DNA of 64,000 bases, taken from Lota lota. Lineage: Eukaryota > Chordata > Actinopteri > Gadiformes > Lotidae. The stretch spans positions 27,501 through 91,500 of the forward strand of contig JACYXH010000245.1 of the NCBI GenBank assembly GCA_026745465.1, in the 5' to 3' direction. The notes under the pieces are model-generated. The model saw nothing but the letters and a program-made list of their open reading frames with translations, did no database searches and was not told the origin of the DNA. Position numbers and translations under genes: made by a program. How positions within the stretch are numbered: position 1 is the first letter of the stretch; each line of letters begins with the position of its first letter. This document shows positions 43,604 to 54,356 of this stretch, piece by piece.

Positions 43604-44384
43604 CAAACTGAAAATCAAACAAGAATGGTCTTAGTAAAATAGTGAAAAAAAAAGAACATAATACACACCAATACCATACAATGATACACATGGAAAATAT
43701 GTAAACGCACAGATCTGACATGAGCTGATCAGGGTAAACCAGGTGAACGACATGGTAATTAATGTGATGGAAACATTTACCATTGACAGCTTCAATGCAG
43801 GCCTCCCAGGGCTCTGTACAGGCGCCGCTGAGGTGGAGGCTGAGGTAGCTGCAGGCGCAGCTGAGGTGGAGGCTGCAGGACTACTTGCAGACTGAGAAAG
43901 ATTAATCCATGAAACAAGCATTAATATTAATCAATATAATTCACTATGGAATTTTGTCCACATAACAAATAGTATGCATACATAATGCATTTTTTTCAAC
44001 CAGGCTCTCAATATTACCTGCCGGGGGTGATAGCCACAGGTACATGTCTGCACCCCCCTGAACAGTGAGGCCTGCCCACGCATTTGCTTGGGACATTTCT
44101 CAATCTGTAATAAATAGAAATGCAAGATTTACTTATAGACACAATCGGTTTACTCTGAAGTTTTGGTATACTGTTGAAACAAAGTTTACCATCTGGTACA
44201 ATTTGAACCACTTGGCCTGCCTCGGAGATGGCCTGTTCCCTGCACTTGAGGGCCAAGTGCCAGAAGAGCCAAATGCCTTCAGGCGGCACACCCACTCCTC
44301 ATCCCCCATGGCTCTATGCTTCTTAGCAGACATCTGAAGGCAAGAGTAAGAATGGCTAAGCATCCATACATTGTCATAGACATA

Positions 44385-44387
44385 TGC

Positions 44388-44435
<48 letters not shown>
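44385..44435. repeat. (TA)n(GT)n microsatellite
   Basis: A short TA run is followed by about 17 GT repeats, just upstream of the first recognised exon of the transposase-like gene. Confidence 0.95.
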
Positions 44436-44436
<1 letters not shown>

Positions 44437-44576
44437 ACCACCCACCCACCCTTAAATCATACACACTTTTATTTGAGATACACATTTTACATTCAATCAA
44501 TGAAATAAGTTACTATCATCATATTCCCACAGGCAAATAATAAGTTTGCGGTGAAGGTATAAGGCTTAATACTCCT

Positions 44577-45150
44577 TAATAGATGACAATTAATAATTCC
44601 AAATCATGCATTCGAAGCAAATAATCCCTAGTCAATCAATCAATCAATCATATCCGACTAAACAGGTAGTTAACGACAAGTGAAGTGATCGAAATGAAGT
44701 GACAACAACATAACGTTACATCGCACTTGAACTTTAGCGGGCGGACTATTGGATGAACGAGCTATTAATAAATGACAATTAATAATTCCAAATTGTGCAT
44801 TCGAAGCAAATGATCCCTAGTCAATCAATCAATCAATCAATCATATCCGACTAAACAGGTAGTTAACGACAAGTGAAGTGATCGAAATGAAGTGACAACA
44901 ACATAACGTTATATCGCACTTGAACTTTAGCGGGCGGACTTTTGGATGAACGAGCTATTAATAGATGACAATTAATAATTCCAAATCGTGCATTCGAAGC
45001 AAATGATCCCTAGTCAATCAATCAATCAATCAATCAATCATATCCGACTAAACAGGTAGGTAACGACAAGTGAAGTGAGCGAAATGAAGTGACAACAACA
45101 TAACGTTATATCGCACTTGAACTTTAGCGGGCTGACTTTTGGATGAACGA
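44577..45150. repeat. Three tandem copies of a ~190-bp repeat
   Basis: Copies start near 44577, 44766 and 44958. Each holds an internal CAAT tetranucleotide run of 4-6 units and AGTGAAGTGATCGAAATGAA. No gene is seen. Copy number and CAAT length differ, so the locus is likely polymorphic. Confidence 0.9.
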
Positions 45151-45586
45151 GCTAGCTAGTGACTTAATTGCGTTCGTTAATGTAAATCATGTGTTGTACA
45201 AATAGTTACCTTGTTGTGTAGTTTTCCGAAGTGCTGCGTTTTCAAATAGTTACGTTGTTGTGTAGTTTTCCGAAGTGCTGCGTTTTTTTTCTACCGATAA
45301 AAATCGATGCCTTCTGTCACCTGTCGGTTGCATGTTTGTGATTGGCTTAGCGCTGGTGTAAGTGTAACAAATTGAGAAAGGCGAAGATGCTATTGGTCAA
45401 AATTAAGCTGAAGAATGGAAAAGGGAAGATGCGATTTGTCAGCATATGGATAAGCAAAAAGCCTTACGCGATGTAGGTAGCTTATGAATATCTGTAGGTC
45501 TACTCGCTGACTGCTTTATTTAAAAAGGCTCTTGATGTTCACAGGTAGCTTTCTTATTGATGTTTTAAAGTGTATCAAAGTCAATA
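45151..45586. other. Spacer with a 48-bp direct repeat
   Basis: CAAATAGTTAC...GTAGTTTTCCGAAGTGCTGCGT occurs twice in a row (about 45199-45290). It could be upstream sequence of the minus-strand gene. From about 45470 it becomes a reversed copy of the tRNA-Val block spacer. Confidence 0.6.
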
Positions 45587-45659
45587 TTTTTCCGCCCAGT
45601 TTCAAACCGGGGACCTTTCGCTTGTGAGGCGAACGTGATAACCACTACACTACGGAAAC
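45587..45659 (-). tRNA. tRNA-Val(CAC)
   Basis: 73 nt. The acceptor GTTTCCG, D arm, anticodon CAC in CCTCACAAG and T-arm CCGGTTTGAAACTGG are present. There are small changes in the anticodon and T stems. It is the inverted counterpart of 35320-35392. Confidence 0.75.
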
Positions 45660-45730
45660 GACATAAAGAGTTTCCTGTACCTCATGGAAAATGTGGTCTA
45701 TTATTAATTTATGAAGGTACTGAAATCAAC

Positions 45731-47875
45731 ATGTAGTGTCTACTGAAAGCAGAAATTGACTGGCAAATGGGTGGACATGCGGAGAGGCGATGGAGCGACC
45801 GGACGACAACGAACCGAAAGGCGGTAACAAACACCCACACGCACATCGCAATGAAGAACTGCTTGCTAAAACCACACACACACCCTAACCCACTGACAAC
45901 ACCCACTGCCATGCATACACTGATTGTTAGAGCGATAGAAAGGATTGAGGAATGTAGCCGAGAGAGAGAGAGAGGGACATAGAGCAGGATATTAGATTAA
46001 CATACAGGGGAAAGTGGGAAAGTTATTATACAAAGTTCCTCTGCCTCCGCATGCCGGTAATAAAAGATTGGGGCAGATATCACCGCTGCCGCTCGACCAC
46101 AGAAGTCCAGGGGTCAACCAGCGCTGGGGACCCTTCGGAGTTCAGGGAAATTCCCACCTCATCAAACTGAGGAAGTGGGACCCGCCATAAAGGACCCTGA
46201 GGGAGCGCGGTAGTGGATATACTGTCCAATAAACCTGATGAAGTCGTAGTTCATCCAACGGGTTCTGAGTAAAAGCCTATAACTATTGTCTATGTGTTTA
46301 GAGCTAGCTGGTTGGGCCCAAATGTCTGTCTGTGTGTTTTGTGTGTTCTGTGTATCTTGACACAAGTGTGCTAGAAACTGGTTGAGTTGTAAGCACCAAT
46401 GTTAGAAAACTGGGATGGTTAAATTAGACATGGAGGTTAACTACTAAAATAACAACACAAACAATAAAATACTTCCTGAGGGACTACGGATATAAATTAT
46501 ATTAAAGGATATAAAATAGTTTTGAGATATTAATTGAGAGACAAATACCAAAGAAAGTAGTATAATAAATAATTATGAAAATTCAATATTAAATTAACAA
46601 GGATCCAAATGTTAAATCATATGGTCTACAATGAAAATACTGGGGGTTTGGAAAATAAATAAAGAAAATGGAGGGAGGAAAAAGCCATGTAAGAGTGTGT
46701 GTGTGTGTGTGTGTGAGCCTGAGCCTGTCTTCTTGTGTGTGTTAGGGCCAATGAGATAAGGGAGGCCACTCCCACACTCAGAGTGGTAGACTACACGAGC
46801 TAGGACTGATATGTGACTTAATAAGGGTTAGTAAGGGAACAATTGGGTTACTAAGCATATGGCTTTTACTATAATTGCTTTAGATTACAATTACATTTGT
46901 GTCTAACTATTATTAACTTGTTAAAAGTCAGTCAGATGATCATATTATGGCTGAATTCGTCTTTTACATTTTTGTCTTCCTATGTTAACAGTTGCCATTC
47001 ATGCATGATGCCTGCACGTCCCCAATTGCATGTTCTCCCACAGCTCGAGACCACCACTGCCATGGCTAGAGACATGACCACGACCATGACCTCGACCATC
47101 CACCCTGACTTACGAGACGTACCCACACGACTGTGGGCGACCAGCAAATAAGATGTCGGCTTAGTCAGAAATAGTCATCCTGTTGTGGTAGCTCTTAAGT
47201 CCGAGTACCGCCCATGTCGATATCAGTACCCACTGAAACAGGACTCCAATACAGACATCACACACGTCTTCACCTCATTGGTGGACGCAGGTGTCATAAT
47301 CCCCTGTAGTAACTCTTTGATGAGAACCCCTATTTTTCCTGTTAGGAAAGTACGGCTTGACGGACAACCAGTTGAATGGCATTTCGTCCAGGACTTACAG
47401 GCAGTTAACCAGGCGGTACATGCACGCGCACCTAATGTTCCGAACCCATACACCATCGTGTCCCAAACACCACCTGACACCAGATGGTTCACGGTGGTTG
47501 ACCTTGAAAATGCTTTCTTTAGCATCCCTGTACACCCTGACAGCCAATTATGGTTCGCTTTTGACTTTGGGGGACAGCCCTACACATGGACTCGCTTGCC
47601 AAAAGGCTACTGTGAATCGCCTACCATTTACAATGAAGCACTGAAGTTAAGCCTAGCATCACTTCAGTTTCAGCAGAACAAGCGTTTAGAGGCCTCAAAC
47701 TGGAGCTCCAGTGTGCGCCAACGTTTGGCCTTCCGGACCCTATGAGACCCTTTACCAAGACCGTGGATGAAAGAGGGGGATGCATGATGTCAGTCCTCCT
47801 CCAACATCATGGGAACAGGTTATGCCCGGTAGCCTATTTCTCCACAAAATTAGACCCCGTAGCAGCAGGGCTGCT
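45731..47875 (+). mobile_element. Endogenous retrovirus fragment, copy B (inverted)
   Basis: Matches copy A in reverse orientation. The upstream region is followed by reverse transcriptase with VEWHFVQDLQAVNQAV and LPKGYCESPTIYNEALKLSL at about 47185-47690 and a little of the connection region. It is shorter than copies A and A', a fossil with several breaks, and abuts Gypsy pol at about 47875. Confidence 0.8.
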
Positions 47876-50147
47876 CCAGTCTTTTAGTCCTTGATCTGTG
47901 AATGTGTGCCCAACATAGCTCACCTCGTTGAGTCCAAACTTGCATTTGCTTGGATTCAGTCTCAGTTTTACCTGTCTGGCATGATGCAGTACCATTTTCA
48001 GGTTTCTTTCATGCTCATCAGGATCATTGCCTCCGATGATGATGTCATCCACTAATATAGCACATGGAAATCCGGCAAAGATTTGTTCCATGGCACTTTG
48101 GAACACTTCTGAGGCTGTACTAACCCCGAATGGCATCTTTAGTAACTTAAATAGGCCATAGGGAGTTGTGAATGTTGTGCGGAGATATGAGGCATAATCC
48201 AGTCTGACTTGCCAGAAGGAGCTTTTGGCATCAAGGACGGAGAAAATGGTGTCACCGGACATCTGAGCGGCAACCTCCTCCACCGTGCGCATGGGATGGT
48301 GGGGGCACATGAGGGCCTTGTTTAGGTTTCTGGGGTCTATGCAGATGCGCACGTCACCCGTCTCTTTCTTACGAGTGGCCACCAAATTTGAAACCCATTC
48401 TGTAGGCTCATCTATAGGTTCAATTAGTCCCAGAGTTTGCATTCTTCGGAGCTCTTGTTCCACTTTTCTTTGCATGGCAGCTGGGATACAACATGGAGGG
48501 CTGACGACTGGCGTTATTTCTGGATTTACCTTCATCGAGTATGTTACAGGTAAGTCACCAACTTCATCTTTGAATAGGTCTGCATACTCCTGAAACCTTT
48601 TCCGTGACAGGGTGTGATCCTTCACACAGTCTAGGTGGAATGCCTCACTGCTGAAAGTGACCAGCTTCATCTCTAGGCTGTCCTGTAGGCCAAGAATGGA
48701 GTAAACATTTTCTTCCACCACCTGGAACTGCAGGCTATACTGCTGTTCATTTAGCCTGCATGGTAATGTCACTGTGCCAACTGGTTTGATCATAGATCCG
48801 CCAAATGCTACTAGATTGGTCTTTTTAATTGGCACGTGCAGTTCCTCAGTGTGCCTGAAGAGTTTGTATGTGTGTTGGGACATAACGTTACATTTCGCCC
48901 CTGTGTCCACTTTCAGATTTAGTTGTTTGTCATTAACAGTCACAAAACAACAACCTTCCTTGTCAGTTTTCCCTTCATGATCATGGAACGACAAGCCTTC
49001 AATGGTAAATGTGTCTACACTGTCACCGTCAGTGTCTGTTTGGTCTGCTTGACTTGGCGGACCTGCACTTGCCTTTGAAGTGGTTCTGCTTCCCGCAGTT
49101 GTGGCACTGCCGGCCAAAAGCTGGATACTGGTTACGATTTGCTGTATAGGTCCCCCCACAATTCCGGCAGCTGGAAATTTATGGTGAATTTTCCTTCATA
49201 ATGTGCTTCATTTTGCTGTAGACTTTCTTGTGTTTTATTTGTACAGCATCTACACTAGCGGTTGTCACCGTTTTTGGCGTGGAGAGGGTTTTGCTGTGTT
49301 TTTCTGAGTTCGCTGATTTGGCAAATGCGTACTGCTTTGGACAGCGTTAGGTCAGTCTCTTTTAGCAGTGTGATTCTGACACTGTCGCTGCTTATTCCAC
49401 ATACCAGTCTGTCTCTTCTCAGTTCGTTTTCCAATGCACCGAAATTGCGGTTTTTGGCTTGATTTCTCAATGTACTCCCATATGCCTCAATGGTTTTGCC
49501 AGGTTTTTGATGCCTGGTGTTGTGCCTCTCCATTATCACGTTTGTTTCAGGGTTGCATATTTCTTGAAACTTCCTTTTAAGACACTCGGGGTCCTCTCTG
49601 GATTCCGCTGGAGTGACGATGTTGTCATGTGCTCCTAGTACCGCGGGTGAATATGTGAAAGACCGCTCCCTCTCTATAGTCTCTGGTCCTGCGAGGTTAA
49701 GGAGTATATAGGCTCTGGTTCGGGCAGGTTTATCGCTGTGTGCGGCGGCAAGGAAGATATCATATTCTCGTTCAAACTTGCGCCAATGCTCTGCCAATTT
49801 CTCATCGAAAACTAGATGGTCCGGACATCTGAATCCATCTGCCATTTGTGTTGTTGCTTTCCGCGGTTGAGACTTTAAACGTTGGCGTAGACTACTTTCT
49901 AGAGACGGAGTTGTCCGAGGAATGTCTCCAGAATCCCACTTCTGACATCATGTAGTTTTGTCAACAATGTAACCGAGTGAAAGTTTCACTTCTCTTTATT
50001 AACGTCCACAGCTCAACAGATATAGCGTCCACCTGCCTCGAGTTCTAGCCGTACATACACAACCATTTCAGGGGGCCGTCTCCCGAGAGCCACTCATAGT
50101 ACCGTAACAAACTAGGGTCAAAACACTTAATAGTACCACTATCTACA
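47876..50147 (-). mobile_element. Ty3/Gypsy element, 5' half, inverted copy
   Basis: Same family and same insertion point as 26335-31510. 5' LTR 49951-50147, primer-site-like TGATGTCAGAAGTGGGATTC, gag from 49845, then protease (DTGAKCNVMS) and reverse transcriptase (PYGLFKLLKMPFGVSTASE). RNase H, integrase and the 3' LTR are absent. It is broken but less so than its sister in the parts they share. Confidence 0.88.
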
Positions 50148-50225
50148 AGTTGTGAGATTAGAGAAGACACCTCCTACAATACTGGAGCCTAAATCCAGCG
50201 CATTGGACAGCTCTGACACACTACA
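50148..50225 (-). pseudogene. tRNA-Leu(TAG) split by Gypsy, inverted copy
   Basis: Reverse counterpart of 26257-26334. The LTR adjoins the same base of the tRNA (CTAATCTCACAACT before TGTAGA), which shows that one insertion was duplicated. Confidence 0.75.
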
Positions 50226-50285
50226 ATAAGGAACACCACTTCTTAAATAGCATTTGAAAAATACGATTAAACGCAAAGGATTGAC

Positions 50286-50365
50286 TGGCAGTGGAAGGAT
50301 TTGAAACAACGGCTACTTGAACCGGAGCCTAAATCAAGCACCTTGAACAACTCGGCCACACTACA
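50286..50365 (-). pseudogene. tRNA-Leu(TAG)-like, inverted copy
   Basis: Counterpart of 26117-26196 and 58411-58490, with the same poor T-arm (GTTTCAAATC). Confidence 0.65.
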
Positions 50366-50547
50366 TCACAGGACATTTTCCATGATTTGTGTATTCCAAA
50401 GTTAGACTTTAATGCGGTTCAAATGAAGTGACTATTTGAACATAGTGACAAATTTGGGAACATACTTTACAATGTTGTTTAAGTGATTGCGCTATTGTGT
50501 AACATTGAACGAGCTTCAGAAATTACCCAGTCAGTAAAGGAAATCTT

Positions 50548-50619
50548 GGGTCGTTGGTCTAGGGGTATGATTCTCGCTTAGGGTGCAAGAGGTCTTGGGT
50601 TCAAATCCCGGACGAGCCC
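50548..50619 (+). tRNA. tRNA-Pro(AGG)
   Basis: 72 nt. The D arm TGGTCTAGGGGTATG, anticodon AGG in CTTAGGGTG and T-arm GGGTTCAAATCCC are intact. One acceptor pair is a G/G mismatch (GGGTCG instead of GGCTCG), and a variable/T-stem base differs. It may be weak. Confidence 0.75.
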
Positions 50620-51478
50620 CAATAAGGGGCATAGTTCTGAACTGAATGTTGTGTACTGACACTCAGTGCTCATGCTTGAACCAGCAATTCTTGTCTCAAC
50701 TGTGATTTTTATTGGCAGGCTAGTATTACAGTTTTGTCATTGGTCTTGGTTGCCATCAACCCACAAACCTACTTTCACTGTTAAATAAAATAAATTGGGA
50801 TAAATGTTCAGGTCAATAAAAAGGGAAAGGTCATTGCTGAAATGTAATATAGACTATGTCTATTTTACACTTTTGACAACGTTCTACAAAATAATATGTT
50901 AGCAGCTCTCTCCATCAAGGTTCCATGTCATAACAGTCAGCACTCTGACCATTGAATCCAGTGATCTGATTTCAAATCCTATTGGAGCCTTGTAGATGGT
51001 TACTTCTTTAACCTCACCTATATTAAGTACATCATCTCTCTGCATGTTTTTATGGCATGTAATCAGGTAAGATTTAAAAATGTTATGGTTCTAAAATGCT
51101 CCACTGTCTTCCTATTGAATGCATAGTACACTCAAAGATCTGCGGAGCACATTCAGTTTAGTTACCCGTTCAACTTAAATTACTGCATATGATCTAGCAT
51201 TTCTTATTCTTTGCTCTATTAAGACCCAATTGGTAAGCTGGGATGAAAGATGAACAAACATGGAATTTGTATAATCCGTGTGTGATGTATTTTGGGTCTG
51301 AACAACTGCTTGGTGGGAAATCTAACACTTCTAAGGACTTTACCAAGTCAACCTCTATTTACTAGATTGGCCTTGTCTTTCAGTCATCTTACTTTGTAGC
51401 TTAGCAAGAGGGACACCGTTGTGCACCTTACCAAGCCGACAAGTTCCACGGTCGACCCGCGGCTGGAAGGAGTTGCAC
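50620..51478. repeat. Spacer of the tRNA block, inverted, plus unit remnant
   Basis: Reverse copy of 24830-25866. The last 180 bp are the U5 upstream part of the snRNA unit, diverged. No gene is seen. Confidence 0.7.
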
Positions 51479-51597
51479 TAACTCTGGTTTCTCTACAAAG
51501 CGCATAAGCCTTTCGCCTTTTAATAAAGACTTCCGTGGAGAGGAACACCCAAGGGTTCAGTACATTTTTGGTGGGCTTTGCTGTTTGGCCGAGCCCT
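51479..51597 (+). ncRNA. U5 snRNA variant
   Basis: Full-length U5 in the inverted segment. Loop I reads CCTTTTAATAAAGAC, so one C of the invariant loop is changed to A, and the Sm region is CATTTTTGG. Several stem changes suggest a pseudogene. Confidence 0.75.
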
Positions 51598-51959
51598 GTG
51601 ATATTGTGAAAATAATTTTTGTCCTCCCGAAGCGTACGGTCATGGCTACGGATTAAACAGCTGTTTGGCTACAGGATTTAATTGCGGTGTTTGCTCAACG
51701 CATTGACATAGCAATGCTGTGACTCTGGGGACGGTGCATCACTCTCTCCCTTAATGAGGTCAAATTAATCAAGGGAGTCCTGCGAGTAAGGGAGCCTCTA
51801 CCTCCACCGCCAGGGGCACGCTGATCCCTGTTTGGTGTTTTTTGGTGTCCACACAGCTGCTCAGATGAATTTCTTCTGCTTTTGACGTTCCTGTGCCAAC
51901 TCTATCTCCATTTGTTAGTTAAGCTTTGAACAACAATGCTGCAGTGCCTTGATGGCCTC
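51598..51959 (+). other. Diverged unit spacer
   Basis: Scattered matches to the U2 3' flank (GGGGACGGTGCA, AATCAAGGGAGTCC) between 51720 and 51790. The rest is not recognised. Confidence 0.4.
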
Positions 51960-52031
51960 ACCTCGTTAGTAAAGTGGATTATATCCCTGCCTGTCATGCA
52001 GGAGACCGGGGTTCAGTTCCCAAATGGGGAG
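51960..52031 (+). pseudogene. tRNA-Asp(GTC)-like
   Basis: 72 nt. GTTAGTAAAGTGG, a perfect anticodon arm CCTGCCTGTCATGCAGG with GTC, and GACCGGGGTTCAGTTCCC are present. The acceptor does not pair (CCTCGTT with AATGGGG), and the B box is changed. It is the closest link between the array relics and true tRNA-Asp. Confidence 0.7.
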
Positions 52032-52105
52032 ATTCTCAAGTAGTGAAACAGCTGTGTTTTCCCTCAACGCACTCCTTAGCCAACGTTGGCACCTGGAGTT
52101 CATTC

Positions 52106-52233
52106 TGCAAAGCGTAAGACTTGGCTTTTTTCTTGGCTTTTCTTGGCTTTTTTCAAAAGACTTTAGTGGAGAACCCCCCCCCCCCCCCCCCCCCAAGAGC
52201 CCAGTTTGTGTTTGGTTGGCTTTGCTGTTGGGC
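52106..52233 (+). pseudogene. U5 relic with a poly-C tract
   Basis: CAAAGCGTAAG, AAAGACTTTAGTGGAGA and GGCTTTGCTGTTGGGCTGAGCCC follow the U5 order. A run of more than 20 C replaces part of the middle. Confidence 0.6.
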
Positions 52234-52589
52234 TGAGCCCTTATTTTTGGTGAAAATCATTTCTGTCCCCCCAAGAGTCAGGATGTGGTGCGTATGGGCC
52301 CTTGACCAAAAGGCTGGATTCAGATTTCGTCAAGAACGAATTATTCCTTTCTAGACAAACCACGGCATCAGTTTCTCTACGTGCCAATCTCTTGTGATTA
52401 GATGGCCCTTTTGGTAAAATCCCACCGCTCCAAGATTTTTGTGGTATTATGAGCGTTGGCTTTTGCAACATTTGGACGTGCATTGGACCTGGTCAAACCT
52501 GCCATTATTCATGTTTTCGGGTAGCAAAATTTACACTGGCTTGATCTGCCCGGAGAAAGTTCAGAAGGAGTCAAAAATAATAGGTTGTT
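52234..52589 (+). other. U6 upstream spacer, inverted copy
   Basis: From about 52385 it matches the U6/U1 spacer of the array in reverse. Before that, nothing is recognised. Confidence 0.6.
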
Positions 52590-52708
52590 GTGCTTGCCTC
52601 GGCAGAACATATGCAAAAATTGGAACGAGACAGAGAGGATTAGCAGAGTACTAGCTCACCCAATGGGCGCAAGGATGACACGCAAATCCGTGAAGCGCTC
52701 CATATTTT
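52590..52708 (+). ncRNA. RNU6: U6-like snRNA, inverted unit
   Basis: 119 nt with the same enlarged stem-loop and the right-block bases (GGATTAGCA, ATCCGTGAAG). The whole RNA is unchanged although the flanks have many differences. Confidence 0.85.
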
Positions 52709-52991
52709 AGCTGACCATCATCAACAGCCCTAACAGTCAGACTTCAGCCGTGTTGGAACAAATGTAACGGCAGTCGAATGCCAACGTTCTGAGTAATTGT
52801 AACAGCCCTCGAATCCCATTTTCCACATTGGATTTTGGAACAGACAACATTGAACCCAAGGCCGCAATCGGTTGTTTTTCTGGGGGCGTGGCTGCAAACG
52901 GTGAGTCATCGTTATGCAAAACGAAATGCAAGACCCGAGGTTGAGGGAACTGTAAGGACACTGCGTCTTCTGTCACAGTCGGCAGATAGGC

Positions 52992-53179
52992 ATCGCTTCT
53001 CGGCCTTTTGGCTAAGATCAAGTGTAGTATCTGTTGTTATCAGTTTAATATATGGTATGTCCTCTATATGAGGGCTATATATTAAACGGATTTTTGGCTA
53101 CGAGAGTTAAAAGAGGAGCTTGCTCCATTTGCTCCACGCATTTGCCCAGTATTGCAGTGCCGCTGGGGATGGTGCACTT
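52992..53179 (+). ncRNA. U2 snRNA, inverted unit
   Basis: The 5' domain and Sm site are intact. Stem-loop II is altered (TGTTGTTATCAG and ATATATGGTATG), which breaks base pairs, and more changes lie in the 3' half. It is possibly a pseudogene. Confidence 0.8.
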
Positions 53180-53363
53180 CCATTTGTCACGTGAAATGAA
53201 TCAAGGGAGTCTTAAACTCCACAGCCAGAGCCCGGCTCATCCGTGCGTGATGTGTTTTGGGTCTGAACAACTGCTCGGCGGCAACACTTGTAAGGACTGT
53301 ACCAAGTCAACCTCCACTTGATCGATGGGGATTGTCTTTAAGTTCTGCTGTGTTTTGATGGAC

Positions 53364-53438
53364 TCCTACTGGTTAGTATAGTGGAAAGTATCCCTGCCTG
53401 TAACGCATGAGCCCAGTGTTGAATTCCCCAACGAGGAT
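53364..53438 (+). pseudogene. tRNA-Asp-like relic, inverted unit
   Basis: Same form as the array relics but with GTAACGCATG and a T-arm/acceptor end of ACGAGGATG. Confidence 0.55.
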
Positions 53439-53781
53439 GTGCTCCGCGAGTGAAACAGTCGTGATTTCACCAGCTCTTTCTATATCCCATACACCTAATT
53501 GGTGGCACCCGGAGAGATGCAAACATTGTATCAGTTGATTAGCCTATCTTTAAACCATGTCCGAAATTCCCACTTTCTGTATAATGGATGCTGTATGCTG
53601 CTTTAATTAGCAAAATGAAAAGGTTGAAAGGGAGCGTGAATGCCAATCAAAAGCGGGCGGGTTGGAATGGATGCTAGGCGGGCTTAATATCTTACTTTGA
53701 AGCTTAGCAAAAGGGACACCGTCGTGCACCTTACCAAGCCGATGATTGCCACGGGCGGCCCGCGGCTGTAAGGAGTCACAT
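53439..53781 (+). other. U5 upstream spacer, inverted unit
   Basis: Reverse counterpart of array positions 3201-3544. No gene is seen. Confidence 0.6.
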
Positions 53782-53902
53782 TAACTCTGGTTTCTCTACA
53801 AAGCGCCTAAGCCTTTCGCCTTTTACTAAAGACTTCCGTGGAGAGGGACACCCAAGAGTTCCGTAAATTTTTTGTGGGCTTTGCTGTTTGGTTGAGCCCT
53901 GC
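53782..53902 (+). ncRNA. RNU5: U5 snRNA, inverted unit
   Basis: Loop I (GCCTTTTACTAAAGA) is intact and the Sm region is AAATTTTTTG. A few stem bases differ from the array copies. The 3' box GTGAAAAGG is kept. Confidence 0.85.
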
Positions 53903-54356
53903 ATCATTGTGAAAAGGTAAGGTTTACCGGTACGGAACTGGGTTGCGCCGAATCAATAGCCTCGAGTCAAACAAGGTCAGAATATCCTACAATCCATGAT
54001 TCCCGCTTTAACTACAGCAACAACGGCGACATCTTAACACATGGCTTCAAATCATGAAATGGTATTCTTACTCGTGGACAACAATCTAATGGGGTGCCGT
54101 TTATATTTGTGAATTGGAATTGGTGTGGGTTGTTAAACATAGAGAAAGTGGTTACCGATTGCATACCATGCTATATTATTAACTCTACTTGTGAGTTGGG
54201 AGATTTAAAGGACTGTGGACAATCACACCTTCCACATGGCTGAGAGTTAACGCTCACTTCAAACGCTACAGTGACAGCACACGCTTGAGCCTTGTGACAG
54301 CCACTCTAGGCAGCGCTGCACTCATAACAACTGAGTATTTTCTTTCACAACAAAAT
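53903..54356. other. U5/U1 convergent spacer, inverted unit
   Basis: Reverse counterpart of 2612-3082. It has the AAGGTG form near 54225, as in units 6, 8 and 10. No gene is seen. Confidence 0.6.

Larger units (their letters stand above)
37083..44333 (-). pseudogene. Nine-exon transposase-like gene, broken
   Basis: Exons on the minus strand, each with AG/GT borders: 44333-44190, 44104-44018, 43891-43781, 40612-40434, 40339-39738, 39552-39226, 38979-38507, 38382-38173 and 37798-37083 (stop). Exon 5 has the Zn-binding core CPKCKRQLTGAGIHKRARRV, which I recall as DUF6729-like. Exon 7 has ARGSTSLESFHCHLNRFIPG, whose E may be the last acid of a DDE-type transposase. The tail is Pro-rich with CRKCGEP. 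I recall the family as multicopy in teleosts and of unknown function. Breaks: an in-frame TAA at 40148-40150, a frameshift near 39333 (after PTSRWM), and in exon 7 the join KKLAGAAKG/HHPADVALL, where relatives carry more catalytic core. More 5' exons may exist, as 44333 follows an acceptor-like CTTCAG. Confidence 0.7.

Noticed and set aside
45767-45982. 71-aa open frame (MGGHAERRWSD...)
   Set aside because: Repeated in the three ERV blocks but with no domain. It is read through on both strands, so likely chance.
53052-53321. 89-aa open frame on U2
   Set aside because: Shadow of the U2 gene and its 3' flank in the inverted unit.
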